From: Wenzhouxiangellaceae bacterium
Lineage (GTDB): Bacteria; Pseudomonadota; Gammaproteobacteria; Xanthomonadales; Wenzhouxiangellaceae
Direction of reading: 5' to 3'
NCBI GenBank assembly: GCA_028289455.1
Contig: JANQPN010000032.1
Span: 1-64,000, forward strand
Length of the DNA stretch: 64,000 bases
The notes under the pieces are model-generated. The model did not search any database, was not told where the DNA came from, and saw nothing but the letters and a program-made list of their open reading frames with translations. Numbering within the stretch: position 1 is the first letter of the stretch; the number at the start of each line of letters is the position of its first letter. Both the position numbers and the translations under genes were made by a program. Shown here one piece after another: positions 1 to 8,776 of the stretch.

Positions 1-317
1 AACAGATGATGAAACTGGTAAATAAAACCCAGATGGCGATTGCGCAGTTCACCACGCCGGGTCTCATTGCAGCTCATCAGATCTTCACCTGCCAGCATGA
101 CTTTGCCGCCGGTGGGATTATCCAACCCACCAAGCAAATGCAGCAATGTGCTTTTGCCCGCACCGGAGGCGCCGACTATGGCAATGGACTCACCTGACTG
201 AACGGACAATTCGATTTCCTGGAGAATATTCAGCGTCCGGTGTCCCTGAACAAATTGTTTACTCAGCTTGATGGCCTGCAGCACTACTGAATCTGGCATT
301 GGCGCTGGATTATTCAT
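1..317 (-). CDS. lolD: Lipoprotein-releasing ABC transporter ATPase LolD (partial, C-terminus off the window)
   Basis: ATPase of the LolCDE complex, which pulls mature lipoproteins out of the inner membrane and hands them to LolA in the periplasm. Only the first 105 or so residues are present; the window edge cuts the gene just after a Q-loop-like FIYQFHH. A Walker A motif GASGAGKST is visible near residues 49-57, followed by [12 protein letters not shown], the usual LolD/MacB-type continuation. The ATG (complement of 315-317) lies inside the end of the upstream permease gene, so the two overlap by 8 bases and are translationally coupled. Family assignment is firm because the partner permease is a clear LolC/E protein. 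Signature motif and Walker B are outside the window and were not seen. Confidence 0.9.
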   Translation of the reverse strand, partial: MNNPAPMPDSVVLQAIKLSKQFVQGHRTLNILQEIELSVQSGESIAIVGASGAGKSTLLHLLGGLDNPTGGKVMLAGEDLMSCNETRRGELRNRHLGFIYQFHHL

Positions 318-1554
318 AGCTCAATGCCTCCGCAGGCTGTACCTTGGCGGCGCGGGCCGCTGGATATAAAGTGGCCAGCAGCGATAACAACAGGGAAACC
401 GCTGAGAACTTAACCACATCCTGCCATTGCAGATCAGATGGCAATTCGCTGATGTAATACACATCAGCAGAAAGAAAATCGACGTTGAGCATGCGCTCCA
501 GTGCCGGCACGATAGTTTCCACATTGGTTGCGAGTAACACGCCACCGATCACGCCCAGAATGGTTCCAATCACACCGATAAGCGTGCCCTGGACGATAAA
601 AATCCGCATGATGGTTCTGGGGCTGGCACCCATAGTCCTTAATATGGCGATATCCGCCTGTTTATCGGTAACAACCATTATCAGTGTGGAAATGATGTTG
701 AATGCTGCTACCGCGATAATCATGGACAAAATCACAAACATCACCAGTTTTTCCATGCGCACTGCACGGAACAGGTTGCTGTGCTGTTGAGTCCAGTCAC
801 GTACGTGATAAACACCTGGCAGCTGATTGGCCAATTGATTGGCTACTAATCGGGCACGGAAAAGATCCTGCAGTTTCAGGCGTACGCCGGTTACGGTTTT
901 ATTCATCCTGAACAATCGCTGTGCATCATTGACATGCACCACTGCCAGCGCAGTGTCATATTCATTCACACCGGCAGCAAAAATACCGCTAACGGTAAAC
1001 CGCTTGACCTGGGGAATAACACCTGCCGGTGTGGTACGCACCTGTGGTGCAAATATAGTGACCGAATCACCTACTCCCACACCCAAACGCAAGGCCAGCC
1101 CTTCACCCAATAACACATTGAAGGTATTCGGCTGCAATTCACTCAGTTCGCCGGATACCATATGTTCGCCCAATTCGGAAACTGCGGGCTCCAACTCGGG
1201 GACAACACCACGCACCAGCGCACCATTGACACCCCGGCCTTTCAATAATGTCTCCTGTTCGATAAATGGCGCAGCACCGGTAACTTCGGGATTCTGCAGG
1301 CTGGACTCCACCACCTCTTCCCAGTTTTCAAACTCACCGCCCCAATCCTCAATAGTGGCATGCGAAACAAAACCCAGAATGCGTTCCTGCAATTCCTTTT
1401 CAAAGCCGTTCATCACAGAAAGCACGGTAATCAGCGTTGCAACTCCCAGAGCTATACCGATCATCGAAGTTAATGAAATGAACGAAATGAAATGATTGCG
1501 CCGCTTGGCGCGCATATAGCGTAAACCGACAAACAGCGATATTGGTTGAAACAT
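310..1554 (-). CDS. lolC: Lipoprotein-releasing system permease LolC (LolC/LolE family)
   Basis: Inner-membrane subunit of LolCDE, which detaches outer-membrane lipoproteins and passes them to LolA. The 414 residues show the family layout: a transmembrane helix at about 22-48 ([21 protein letters not shown]), a long periplasmic domain of about 220 residues, then three C-terminal helices within about 268-405. The N-terminal [18 protein letters not shown] is typical of LolC/E. It is called LolC rather than LolE because it lies upstream of lolD, the usual lolC-lolD-lolE order; the sequence itself does not separate the paralogues firmly. It starts 6 bases after the rluC stop, so rluC, lolC and lolD probably share a transcript. 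A lolE gene would be expected just outside the window. Confidence 0.9.
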   Translation of the reverse strand: MFQPISLFVGLRYMRAKRRNHFISFISLTSMIGIALGVATLITVLSVMNGFEKELQERILGFVSHATIEDWGGEFENWEEVVESSLQNPEVTGAAPFIEQETLLKGRGVNGALVRGVVPELEPAVSELGEHMVSGELSELQPNTFNVLLGEGLALRLGVGVGDSVTIFAPQVRTTPAGVIPQVKRFTVSGIFAAGVNEYDTALAVVHVNDAQRLFRMNKTVTGVRLKLQDLFRARLVANQLANQLPGVYHVRDWTQQHSNLFRAVRMEKLVMFVILSMIIAVAAFNIISTLIMVVTDKQADIAILRTMGASPRTIMRIFIVQGTLIGVIGTILGVIGGVLLATNVETIVPALERMLNVDFLSADVYYISELPSDLQWQDVVKFSAVSLLLSLLATLYPAARAAKVQPAEALSYE

Positions 1555-1560
1555 AGGCGG

Positions 1561-2493
1561 TCAGCTCAGCCTGTTAATAAAAGTGCGTAGGCTATCAGGT
1601 AATGGTGCATTGACCAATATATCGTCCGGCCAGTTCAATCGGAGCTGGTGGGCGTGCAGAAACATTCGCGACAACCCGGCCTGCTGTTGGGCTGCCAACT
1701 CTCCCGGTTTTTGATACAGCGGATCACCGGCAACTGCTAGTCCGATTCCAGCAGCATGCGCACGAATCTGATGCGTACGTCCGGTTACCGGTTCAGCTTC
1801 CACCAGGGTATAACGTGAATACTGCTCCAGTACTTTAAAACGGGTAATGGCCGGCTTGCCCTGGTCATCTGCAATCATACGTGAGCGTTTTCCGCGAGGC
1901 GCTTTGGATAATCGCAGATCCACCATAAACCCCTGCTCTCTGGGGCGACCGCACAGCAGTGCCAGGTATCGTTTATCCACCTGGTGCTGCCGAAAGGCCT
2001 GTTGTTGTGCCAGCAGCGATTGCCGGTTAAATCCGACCAGCAGACAACCGCTGGTTTCCCGGTCCAGGCGGTGTGCCAATGCCAGATCAGGATATTGCGG
2101 CCAGAGCTTTTTCAGCACATCAACCAGTCCATAATTCAATCCACTGCCGGCATGTACAGCCAGGCCAGCGGGTTTGTTTAGAACCAGTTGATGCTCATCC
2201 TCATGCAGTACTGCGGAGCGGATACTCTGCAACAGCTCCTGTGGAATCTTCAACGGCATATCAACCTGGTGCCTGACTGGCGGGAGCCTGACCTGATCAC
2301 CGTTTTCCAGACGCTGCATGGCTTTGGCCCGCTTGCCGTTAACCCTGACCTGACCCGTGCGGATAAGCCGGTACAGTAATCCTCTGGGCAGTCCGCCAAG
2401 TGCATGCTGCAGAAAATTATCCAGCCGCTGCCCGGCCCGGGTTGCATCCACCTGCACCTGCCGGACCTGCGTATGAGTTGAGCTTTGCTTCAT
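1561..2493 (-). CDS. rluC: 23S rRNA pseudouridine synthase RluC
   Basis: Converts specific uridines in 23S rRNA (positions 955, 2504 and 2580 in E. coli) to pseudouridine. The 310-aa protein has an N-terminal S4 RNA-binding domain at about 22-70 and a catalytic RluA-type domain after it. The catalytic Asp is D144 in the motif HRLDRETSG, and the closing motif GRTHQIR is also present. An in-frame extension could start at 2811, but residues encoded upstream of 2493 look like non-coding sequence and the E. coli protein is of similar length, so the ATG at 2493 is preferred. Its position divergent from rne matches the E. coli arrangement and supports RluC over RluD. It probably leads the rluC-lolC-lolD transcript. 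Confidence 0.92.
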   Translation of the reverse strand: MKQSSTHTQVRQVQVDATRAGQRLDNFLQHALGGLPRGLLYRLIRTGQVRVNGKRAKAMQRLENGDQVRLPPVRHQVDMPLKIPQELLQSIRSAVLHEDEHQLVLNKPAGLAVHAGSGLNYGLVDVLKKLWPQYPDLALAHRLDRETSGCLLVGFNRQSLLAQQQAFRQHQVDKRYLALLCGRPREQGFMVDLRLSKAPRGKRSRMIADDQGKPAITRFKVLEQYSRYTLVEAEPVTGRTHQIRAHAAGIGLAVAGDPLYQKPGELAAQQQAGLSRMFLHAHQLRLNWPDDILVNAPLPDSLRTFINRLS

Positions 2494-2763
2494 TAAACTA
2501 TTGAAATTATTAAAATTAATATATAAACATCGATGCCATACACAACTTTGGGCAGATTGCCAGCGGGCGCTATAATTGCTATCATCGCACGCACGGTGAA
2601 TACCACCAACTCCGTTTCCTTCGTAATACTCTTCAGATAAGCGATGGTCTACGGCATTTGTGTAAATATAACCATCTAAATTAATGGTTACAAAAGTTGG
2701 TCCCACTGTAACAAGACAACATCTGCTTACAGCAATACCGCTGTAAATATGAATGAATTTAAT

Positions 2764-2789
2764 GTCATCAAGTCGTGTTACTTGATGAC
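2764..2789 (+). promoter_or_regulatory. Perfect 10-bp stem-loop in the rne leader
   Basis: GTCATCAAGT (2764-2773) and ACTTGATGAC (2780-2789) are perfect inverted repeats around the 6-base loop CGTGTT. It lies about 110 bases upstream of the rne start. The position suggests a counterpart of the autoregulatory hairpins of the E. coli rne 5' UTR, but no sequence identity is claimed. Confidence 0.5.
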
Positions 2790-2820
2790 CAGTATGACAT
2801 CCCGGCGTCACTCAGATTGA

Positions 2821-2833
2821 CAGTCGATGACTG
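2821..2833 (+). promoter_or_regulatory. Short palindrome in the rne leader
   Basis: CAGTC-GAT-GACTG is a 5-bp inverted repeat with a 3-base centre, 67 bases before the rne start. It could be a second small hairpin of the leader RNA or a protein-binding site; nothing seen here decides between them. Confidence 0.3.
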
Positions 2834-2899
2834 CATGCTCGCAGCCTGTAATTGAATGGCGCGAAGCTGGCGTCGCCTGGGATGGTGAGGAATTTAACA

Positions 2900-5890
2900 A
2901 TGAAACGCATGTTGATTAACGCAACTCAGGCGGAAGAGTTGCGTGTGGCTATCGCTGATGGCCAAAAACTGATTGATCTTGATCTCGAAACTGCCGCACA
3001 CGAGCAAAAAAAAGCCAACGTCTACAAAGCCCGCATCACCCGCGTTGAACATAGCCTGGAAGCATGTTTTGTAAATTACGGCACTGAACGCCACGGCTTT
3101 CTGCCATTCAAGGAAATCAATCCTGCCGCCCTGCCCTTACCGGACGGCACCAACCCCAATAACGTCAGCCTCAAGGAAGTTCTCAAGGAAGGCCAGGAAC
3201 TGATTGTCCAGGTCGAAAAGGAAGAACGGGGCACCAAAGGCGCGGCGCTAAGCACTTATATCAGCCTGGCAGGCCGGTATTCCGTACTCATGCCCAACAG
3301 CCCCAAGAGTGGCGGCGTATCACGCCGGATCAGCGGCTCAGAGCGTGACAAAATCCGGGCTGTGATGGACCAGCTGAACATCCCCAAAAATATGGGACTG
3401 ATCATCCGTACCGCCGGCGTCGACCGTGATATCGAAGAACTGCAATGGGACTTGGACTACCTGCAGCAGCTATGGGCCGCCATCGAAAAGGCCGCCCAGG
3501 AGCGCAAGGCACCATTTCTGATTTATCAGGAAAGCAATCTGATTATCCGGGCGCTGCGTGATTATCTGCGTGATGACATCAGCGAAATCCTGATTGACAG
3601 CGAAAGCGTTCATCAGAGTGCTCTGGAATTCATGCAGCTGGTCATGCCGCATAATCTCCGCAAGCTGAAGCTATATAAAGACGATTCACCGCTGTTTACC
3701 CGCTACCAGATTGAAAGCCAGATCGAAACAGCATTTGCACGTGAAGTCACATTACCGTCGGGTGGCTCCCTGGTTATCGATCATACTGAAGCAATGCTGT
3801 CGATCGATATCAATTCGGCACGCGCTACTAAAGGTGCAGACATTGAGGAAACCGCTTATCAGACCAATCTGGAAGCCGCTGATGAAATTGCCCGGCAGCT
3901 GCGTATCCGCGATTTGGGCGGGCTGATTGTCATTGACTTCATTGATATGCTTAACCGCGGTAACCAGCGGCGTGTTGAAGAGCGCATTCGGGATGCATTA
4001 AGCCATGACCGAGCCAGGATCCAGACCGGCCGTATCTCTAAATTCGGATTACTGGAAATGTCGCGTCAGCGGATGCGGCCCTCAATAGGCGAGTCCAGTT
4101 ATTCGACCTGCCCCCGTTGCCTTGGGCACGGCAGTATTCGCAGTGTTGAGTCACTCGCTCTATCGATGCTGCGATTGATTGAAGAAGAAGCCATCAAAGA
4201 TTACACCGGCCAGATTCTGGCCCAGGCACCAACCACGGTGGCCAACTTCCTGCACAATGAAAAGCGCGAAGCGATTCGCACCATTGAGCAGCGCTACAAT
4301 GTCCCGATCCTGGTGTTGGTCAACCCGGATATGGAAACGCCCAGGTTCGAGATTAAGCGCCTGAGAAAAGCTGAAATCAGTTCCGACCCGAGTTATCTGC
4401 AGGTAAACCTCGACGAAGGCGAAGTGGTGGCCAGCGAAGTCACCAAATCTACTGCTATAGCAGAACAACCAGCCGTAAGTGGAGTGCGCCCGACCGGCCC
4501 GGCCCCCAGAAAACAGGCTTCCAGCGGCGGCTGGTGGCGTTCCTTTATTGCTTTCTTTAGTGGTGGACAGTCAACCACCACCAAAAAACGCCGTCCTTCC
4601 CGCAAGAAGAAAGCCGCGTCAGGTAAGCGGCGGTCAACTAAGAAAACCAATCAGTCACAACGCAGGGGCGGTAAACAGACACGTAACGATAATCAGCAGC
4701 AACGCAAAAACAACCGCAACACCAAGAAAACGGCTAAAAAAGCACCGCATAAAAAACAGGCTGCAAAAAAAGCCAATACAAAGCAGTCACAAAATAAAGC
4801 GCCAGTTGATAATCAGGCTAAAAATACTGATGCCGCAGGCAACAATAAGAACACACGCAGGCGTGGTAAACGCGGTGGCCGTAAGCGGCGCCCGGCCAAC
4901 CAGCAGCAGGCTGCGAATCAGGCCAACAATCAGAATAATAGTTCTGCTGACAGCCAACCGAACAATCAGCCCCAGGCCAAGCCACAGGCTGATAAAGCTG
5001 CAGCGGCAAACTCCAAGCAAACCGGCCGGCACAATAAGCCTGCGCAAAGTAAACGACCGGTGGAAGCAAGACAGTCTGAGAAACAGACAACTGCCACTGC
5101 GCAGCAGCCCCCTACCAATCAGGCTGATGCAAAACAATCTACTGCTTCCGCACCAAAAAACAACACAGTTGCTGATAAAACGGACCAGCGTAACAGTCAA
5201 CCGCAGAGTAATGCTGATAAGCAGTCTGAACCTCAACAGGCCCGTTCAGGGAATGCAGCTCAATCCTCTGATCGGCAACCTGCGAAGCGGCAAGAGCAAA
5301 AAGCCCCCCAGGCACCTGCTGCACAAATCAGTAATCCTGCGGGTGAAGCCTCAAAGAATCGCGCCTCCCAACCCGCTGAAGGCCCGGTGTCTGTTGACCA
5401 GCCAGCTAAGCGCTCTGACAAACCTGTGCCTGCTAAAGCGGCAGAGCAGCCTGCTGCGCAGCAACAACCCGCACCCGCAACTGAGAGACCCAGGCAAAAT
5501 GTGGAAAGGCCTGCACCGGCCAAGCCCGATAACGTCAAACAGGTTGAATCCGGACAGACACCACCATCAGCGCGTCCGTCAGCCGGCAGCCCATCTGCAG
5601 CCAACGGCAGTACGCCTGCGCCGCGGAAACCTGTGGAGCAAAGTACCGTTCAGGCCGGCAAACCTGCTGCTCAACCTTCTCAACCTGCAGCGGTTGATCG
5701 CGCAAAACCGGAACGCACCCCGGCTCCAGCACCTGCACAACCGAAAAGCTCACCCAGCGCCAAGCCCGAAGCGGTTAAAGGCATATACAGCCTAAGCCAG
5801 CCTGCTGGCGGTGGTGCAGCTAAACAAGATAGCTCCAGCGGCGAAAAACCAATACCTGCAGCTAACAGTAAAAGCGAAACCGAGGGTTAA
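2900..5890 (+). CDS. rne: Ribonuclease E
   Basis: Essential endoribonuclease that starts mRNA decay and processes rRNA and tRNA; core of the degradosome on the inner membrane. The 996-aa protein begins [17 protein letters not shown], almost as in E. coli. With this start the catalytic residues fall exactly at D303 and D346 and the zinc-link cysteines at C404 and C407, the E. coli numbering, so the in-frame start at 2852 is rejected. S1 domain lies at about 35-120. From about residue 535 the protein turns into a long disordered tail rich in Gln, Asn, Lys, Ala and Pro. It opens with an aromatic stretch, [14 protein letters not shown] (about 541-556), a likely membrane-anchor helix, and contains an Arg-rich patch ([12 protein letters not shown]). 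Partner-binding motifs in the tail were not recognised. Confidence 0.97.
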   Translation: MKRMLINATQAEELRVAIADGQKLIDLDLETAAHEQKKANVYKARITRVEHSLEACFVNYGTERHGFLPFKEINPAALPLPDGTNPNNVSLKEVLKEGQELIVQVEKEERGTKGAALSTYISLAGRYSVLMPNSPKSGGVSRRISGSERDKIRAVMDQLNIPKNMGLIIRTAGVDRDIEELQWDLDYLQQLWAAIEKAAQERKAPFLIYQESNLIIRALRDYLRDDISEILIDSESVHQSALEFMQLVMPHNLRKLKLYKDDSPLFTRYQIESQIETAFAREVTLPSGGSLVIDHTEAMLSIDINSARATKGADIEETAYQTNLEAADEIARQLRIRDLGGLIVIDFIDMLNRGNQRRVEERIRDALSHDRARIQTGRISKFGLLEMSRQRMRPSIGESSYSTCPRCLGHGSIRSVESLALSMLRLIEEEAIKDYTGQILAQAPTTVANFLHNEKREAIRTIEQRYNVPILVLVNPDMETPRFEIKRLRKAEISSDPSYLQVNLDEGEVVASEVTKSTAIAEQPAVSGVRPTGPAPRKQASSGGWWRSFIAFFSGGQSTTTKKRRPSRKKKAASGKRRSTKKTNQSQRRGGKQTRNDNQQQRKNNRNTKKTAKKAPHKKQAAKKANTKQSQNKAPVDNQAKNTDAAGNNKNTRRRGKRGGRKRRPANQQQAANQANNQNNSSADSQPNNQPQAKPQADKAAAANSKQTGRHNKPAQSKRPVEARQSEKQTTATAQQPPTNQADAKQSTASAPKNNTVADKTDQRNSQPQSNADKQSEPQQARSGNAAQSSDRQPAKRQEQKAPQAPAAQISNPAGEASKNRASQPAEGPVSVDQPAKRSDKPVPAKAAEQPAAQQQPAPATERPRQNVERPAPAKPDNVKQVESGQTPPSARPSAGSPSAANGSTPAPRKPVEQSTVQAGKPAAQPSQPAAVDRAKPERTPAPAPAQPKSSPSAKPEAVKGIYSLSQPAGGGAAKQDSSSGEKPIPAANSKSETEG

Positions 5891-5895
5891 ACCTG

Positions 5896-5920
5896 TGCGC
5901 CGGCATTACTTGTCGGCGCA
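5896..5920. terminator. Hairpin between convergent rne and the GacA-like gene
   Basis: Arms TGCGCCGGCA (5896-5905) and TGTCGGCGCA (5911-5920) form a 10-bp stem with one G-U pair and a 5-base loop, starting 6 bases after the rne stop. There is no U-tract on either strand, so it may protect 3' ends or support termination in both directions rather than being a classic intrinsic terminator. Confidence 0.5.
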
Positions 5921-5947
5921 TAATAAAGAATAGCAATTCGGCGCGGA

Positions 5948-6589
5948 TCAGCCGCGCTCTTCAAGCAAGCCGTGTTCCAGAGCAAGCCGGGTCAATGCGA
6001 CTTCATTATTGACTTCCAACTTCTCATAAACCCGATATTTATAGGTAGCAACGGTCTTAGGACTTAAATTCAAGGCATCGGCAATATCCTGCATCGCCAT
6101 CCCTTGAGTCAGCATCAATACCACTTCCATTTCACGGGCTGATAATTCTTCGAACGGTGATCCTTTGGAACCGGGCAACATAGCGATTGCCAGTTGCTGG
6201 GCAATTTCACTGCCGATATAACGCTGACCGGCATTGACTTTGCTGATTGCACCGCGTAATTCATCGGCTGCACAGGATTTGGTCAAATAGCCACTGGCAC
6301 CCGCTTCCAGCAGGCGCGATGGATAGGGTTCCTTGGCATGCGCTGTCAGGATGATCACCTTGACATCTTTATGGTGCTTGTTAAGCCGGTCACAAACTTC
6401 AAATCCGGACAATCCCGGCATGCTGACATCCAACAGAATCACATCCGGTTGATTCACGCGAACTTCGCGCAATGCATCCTCACCGGAAGCCGCTTCAGCC
6501 ACCACTTCAAACTCATCACTTTGTGACAAAATATGCCGTAAACCGGTGCGCACCAGATCGTGATCATCAACGATCATTACTTTTACCAT
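5948..6589 (-). CDS. uvrY: LuxR-type response regulator, GacA/UvrY family
   Basis: Response regulator of the BarA/GacS two-component system, which in gammaproteobacteria drives the Csr/Rsm small RNAs that titrate CsrA/RsmA. The 213-aa protein has a receiver domain with acidic pair D8-D9, phospho-acceptor D54 (VILLDVSMPG) and K104, followed by a LuxR-type helix-turn-helix at about 145-205 (LSPKTVATYKYR). The stretch AGQRYIGSEIAQQLA is characteristic of the GacA/UvrY/SirA group. The start at 6589 is chosen because AGGGAGA lies about 5 bases upstream; a longer form from 6625 lacks this. In many relatives uvrC follows this gene; here rne lies convergently downstream instead. No sensor kinase partner is in the window. 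Confidence 0.88.
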   Translation of the reverse strand: MVKVMIVDDHDLVRTGLRHILSQSDEFEVVAEAASGEDALREVRVNQPDVILLDVSMPGLSGFEVCDRLNKHHKDVKVIILTAHAKEPYPSRLLEAGASGYLTKSCAADELRGAISKVNAGQRYIGSEIAQQLAIAMLPGSKGSPFEELSAREMEVVLMLTQGMAMQDIADALNLSPKTVATYKYRVYEKLEVNNEVALTRLALEHGLLEERG

Positions 6590-6732
6590 ACAATCTCCCT
6601 GCTCTTTATGCTGCCCAACGGCCATCCCTGATCGCAGATTATCAATATTCCATGCGCCATAGCAAACTTTAGTTGTAGGTAACCAAGTCAGCCGACCTTA
6701 ATAGTATATCGACATTTACCCTCAATTAATGG

Positions 6733-6761
6733 TTGGCAAGCGTTCACAAATTCGCTAGACT
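6733..6761 (+). promoter_or_regulatory. Sigma-70 promoter of tRNA-Ser
   Basis: TTGGCA (6733-6738) and TAGACT (6756-6761) stand 17 bases apart, close to consensus -35 and -10 boxes. The downstream TGCGCGCC is a GC-rich discriminator, as is usual for stringently controlled tRNA promoters. Transcription would begin about 15-18 bases before the tRNA. Confidence 0.65.
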
Positions 6762-6784
6762 TGCGCGCCTGCACACTAAATACC

Positions 6785-6875
6785 GGAGAGGTGGCAGAGT
6801 GGTTGAATGCGGCGGTCTTGAAAACCGTTGAGGGTTAGTAGCCCTCCGGGGGTTCGAATCCCTCCCTCTCCGCCA
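6785..6875 (+). tRNA. tRNA-Ser (anticodon UGA)
   Basis: A complete 91-base class II tRNA. The acceptor stem GGAGAGG (6785-6791) pairs with CCTCTCC (6865-6871), followed by discriminator G and an encoded CCA (6873-6875). The anticodon loop CTTGAAA gives TGA, reading UCA serine codons. The long variable arm (around GAGGGTTAGTAGCCCTC) and the T-arm GGTTCGAATC are both present. It stands alone, with its own promoter just upstream. Confidence 0.97.
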
Positions 6876-7105
6876 TTTCTTTACACAGAGTCCCCAGACA
6901 CAGTTTGTCTCTTCGAAGCAGTTAGACTTTAGCTTCCCCTGTGCTCAATCATCTGATGCAGATTCACCCGATCTATGCTTACTATGAGTTCGGCGCATAC
7001 TGAATTTGATTGGTCGTACTGTCTGATTTAACAGCCTTGCTTTTTAGCCTCACAGGACCTAAATCTAAACGCTTGATTCACCTAAATATCTATGAGGAAA
7101 TGACG

Positions 7106-7579
7106 ATGCCAATTACGGAAACTGATTTAGCTCAGGCCCGCACTGCATGGGGAAATGCGCTTGTTGCTATTGCTAAAGCGTACGAAGCTGATGGTATTGA
7201 CGGCGCTCGCGCACTAGCGAGTGATGTTTTGGATGCCGCCTATGGTTACAACATGGGTCCTGTTTTATTCAAACCCACATTGGCCAGCGGAGAGCAGACA
7301 TTTCGCCCTACCAAGAAGGGTGCTTTGTCCTACTTTGTAGGTCATGACGATGATTTCCCTCTGGATGGCGGATTCGGTATCAAAGGGTGGCGTGAAGTTG
7401 TTTCAGAAACCTCTGCAAGCTTTATCGAAGGTGATGTTGCCATGTGGATGGGCTGGGTCACCATGACCGATAAAGACGGACAGGTAACCAAAGTTGATAA
7501 AAGCTGGGGCTACAAAAAAGACGCTGAAGGAACGTTGCGCATCGTACACCATCATTCCTCTCTTCCCTATCAGCCTTAA
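7106..7579 (+). CDS. NTF2-like (CaMKII association-domain-like) cytoplasmic protein
   Basis: A 157-aa protein without a signal peptide. Its layout, an N-terminal helix (AWGNALVAIAKAYEADG) followed by strands and a Trp-rich C-terminal half (GDVAMWMGWVTMTDKDGQ, then SWGYKKDAEGTLRIVHHHSS), matches the small NTF2-like/SnoaL superfamily, in particular calmodulin-kinase association-domain-like proteins of bacteria. Members bind small ligands or act as oligomerisation modules; the role here is unknown. The start at 7106 is chosen because GAGGAAA lies about 6 bases upstream; ATG at 7100 overlaps this site and the longer form from 7010 has a non-protein-like N-terminus. It appears monocistronic and is followed by a strong hairpin. 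Family call is by pattern, not alignment. Confidence 0.6.
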   Translation: MPITETDLAQARTAWGNALVAIAKAYEADGIDGARALASDVLDAAYGYNMGPVLFKPTLASGEQTFRPTKKGALSYFVGHDDDFPLDGGFGIKGWREVVSETSASFIEGDVAMWMGWVTMTDKDGQVTKVDKSWGYKKDAEGTLRIVHHHSSLPYQP

Positions 7580-7604
7580 GTTTTTTCGATACAGATTGAT
7601 ACTG

Positions 7605-7634
7605 TCCACCCCAGACCACCGTGTCTGGGGTGGA
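7605..7634. terminator. Perfect 12-bp intergenic hairpin
   Basis: TCCACCCCAGAC (7605-7616) and GTCTGGGGTGGA (7623-7634) are perfect inverted repeats with a 6-base loop, lying between the convergent NTF2-like and Kelch genes. No U-tract follows on the + strand, so its action as a terminator is inferred from position. Confidence 0.55.
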
Positions 7635-7704
7635 TTGCCTGAAAAATTCCATGAATCGATAGAGAATATATAACAGGGCCAGAAGGCCTTTGAAGCTTCT
7701 CAGA

Positions 7705-8751
7705 CTAGCGATTTATCGAAACAACCACTCCCTGTTCAGCCCTTAGACTGTTCATGTCAAATGCCTCTACTACCCTTAATGATTCCCCGGAGCTGGACTG
7801 ATTGCCTCCAAACACAAGAGCACGGCCCTGCACGACCACGGCCGCAGTATGCCGCCTGGGTGTCATGGTCTGTTCCAGCAGGTAAAGCTTGCCAGTCTCG
7901 ATGTCATAACGATGGATCTTATCCATCATCACATAATCACCAAAAATGAATATGGATTGCCTATCTGCTACAGCTGAATAAGCACTCAGCGGCCGGGGCA
8001 AATCATGCAGCAATTCCCATTTTTTCGAATTGGTATCAAAGACCATAACCGAATGCATAGCATCGCCATTGTATCCGCCCAGCACATACAACTTTCGATC
8101 AATTGGAATGATAGATCCGGAAAACTTCAATGGCGCATCAGGCAGCCGCTCCCACTTACCCCCATGTGTAGAAATTCTGAATGTGCCGGACGAGTAAGCC
8201 GGACCATCAAGGACACCTCCGGATGCATATATATAACCATCAATCTCTGCCAGCCCCAATGTCCTCGCTGCTACAGGAAGTGCCGGAAATTTTCTTAAAA
8301 TGCCGCTATCAATATCCAGAGTTTCGCATTCACTGATCCTGCTTCTGCTCAACCCATGCTGGGTTCGTCCGCCACAGCTGATTAACTTGTTGCCGGAAAA
8401 AACGCTGGCATGGTTCGCTCTTCTATACAGGCCGCTACTGAAATATTCTGCAGTCAAAGTATTGGGATCTATCTTTTCAATTGAAGGCAACAGGCCGTCA
8501 TGCATAAATGCTTCACCGTTACGTCCTCCGTTGGGCGCGCCGCCATATACGTAAGCAAATTGCCCATCTGTTACCGCAGAAAGGCCGTATCGGGGCAACA
8601 GCAATTGCCCCTGATCCCTGCGCAGTTCTGTCTGTTCCGCCTCAACCTCGAAACAGGTAATCACAGCTAGCAATACAACAACTGAGAATGTCAGAAACCT
8701 TTTCTGCCTTAATGTATGCATTTGGAGATCAAGCGCTGAGCCGAAAATCAT
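7705..8751 (-). CDS. Secreted Kelch-repeat beta-propeller protein
   Basis: A 348-aa protein (338 aa if the second ATG at 8721 is used) with a signal-peptide-like segment RFLTFSVVVLLAVITCFEVEAE. The mature part carries Kelch-type units: a Gly-Gly pair in strand two of several blades (VYGGAPNGG, CGGRTQHG, ASGGVLDG, LGGYNGDA, FGGNQSS) with W/F and Y residues at the expected spacing. Such propellers bind partners or carbohydrates; N-acetylneuraminate epimerase is one enzymatic example, but nothing here proves that activity. It is the last gene of the ABC exporter operon, 25-55 bases after the second permease, which suggests an envelope role linked to that exporter. Neither candidate start has a clear ribosome-binding site. 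Confidence 0.7.
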   Translation of the reverse strand: MIFGSALDLQMHTLRQKRFLTFSVVVLLAVITCFEVEAEQTELRRDQGQLLLPRYGLSAVTDGQFAYVYGGAPNGGRNGEAFMHDGLLPSIEKIDPNTLTAEYFSSGLYRRANHASVFSGNKLISCGGRTQHGLSRSRISECETLDIDSGILRKFPALPVAARTLGLAEIDGYIYASGGVLDGPAYSSGTFRISTHGGKWERLPDAPLKFSGSIIPIDRKLYVLGGYNGDAMHSVMVFDTNSKKWELLHDLPRPLSAYSAVADRQSIFIFGDYVMMDKIHRYDIETGKLYLLEQTMTPRRHTAAVVVQGRALVFGGNQSSSGESLRVVEAFDMNSLRAEQGVVVSINR

Positions 8752-8776
8752 AGTGCCACTGTATATGGTGAATGCT

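Larger units (their letters stand above)
2494..2899. promoter_or_regulatory. Divergent rluC/rne intergenic region with rne 5' leader
   Basis: This 406-base gene-free stretch separates divergent rluC and rne. It must hold both promoters, although no convincing -35/-10 pair stood out. Its rne-proximal half carries strong inverted repeats (annotated separately at 2764-2789 and 2821-2833). In E. coli the long rne 5' UTR folds into hairpins through which RNase E controls its own mRNA; a similar role here is inferred. A likely rne ribosome-binding site, GTGAGGA, lies at about 2885-2891. Confidence 0.55.

Noticed and set aside
310..1554. LolE rather than LolC
   Set aside because: Gene order lolX-lolD fits LolC upstream of lolD; the paralogues are hard to tell apart by eye, so LolC is kept with that caveat.
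2494..2811. In-frame 106-aa N-terminal extension of RluC
   Set aside because: The extra residues look non-coding, lie in the rne leader region and do not match the length of known RluC proteins.
2852..2899. Earlier in-frame start for RNase E
   Set aside because: The start at 2900 puts D303, D346, C404 and C407 at the E. coli positions and has its own ribosome-binding site.
4479..5795. 438-aa open frame overlapping the end of rne on the same strand
   Set aside because: It is the +1 frame of the Gln/Lys/Ala-rich RNase E tail; low-complexity repeats keep other frames open. No start signal and no family pattern.
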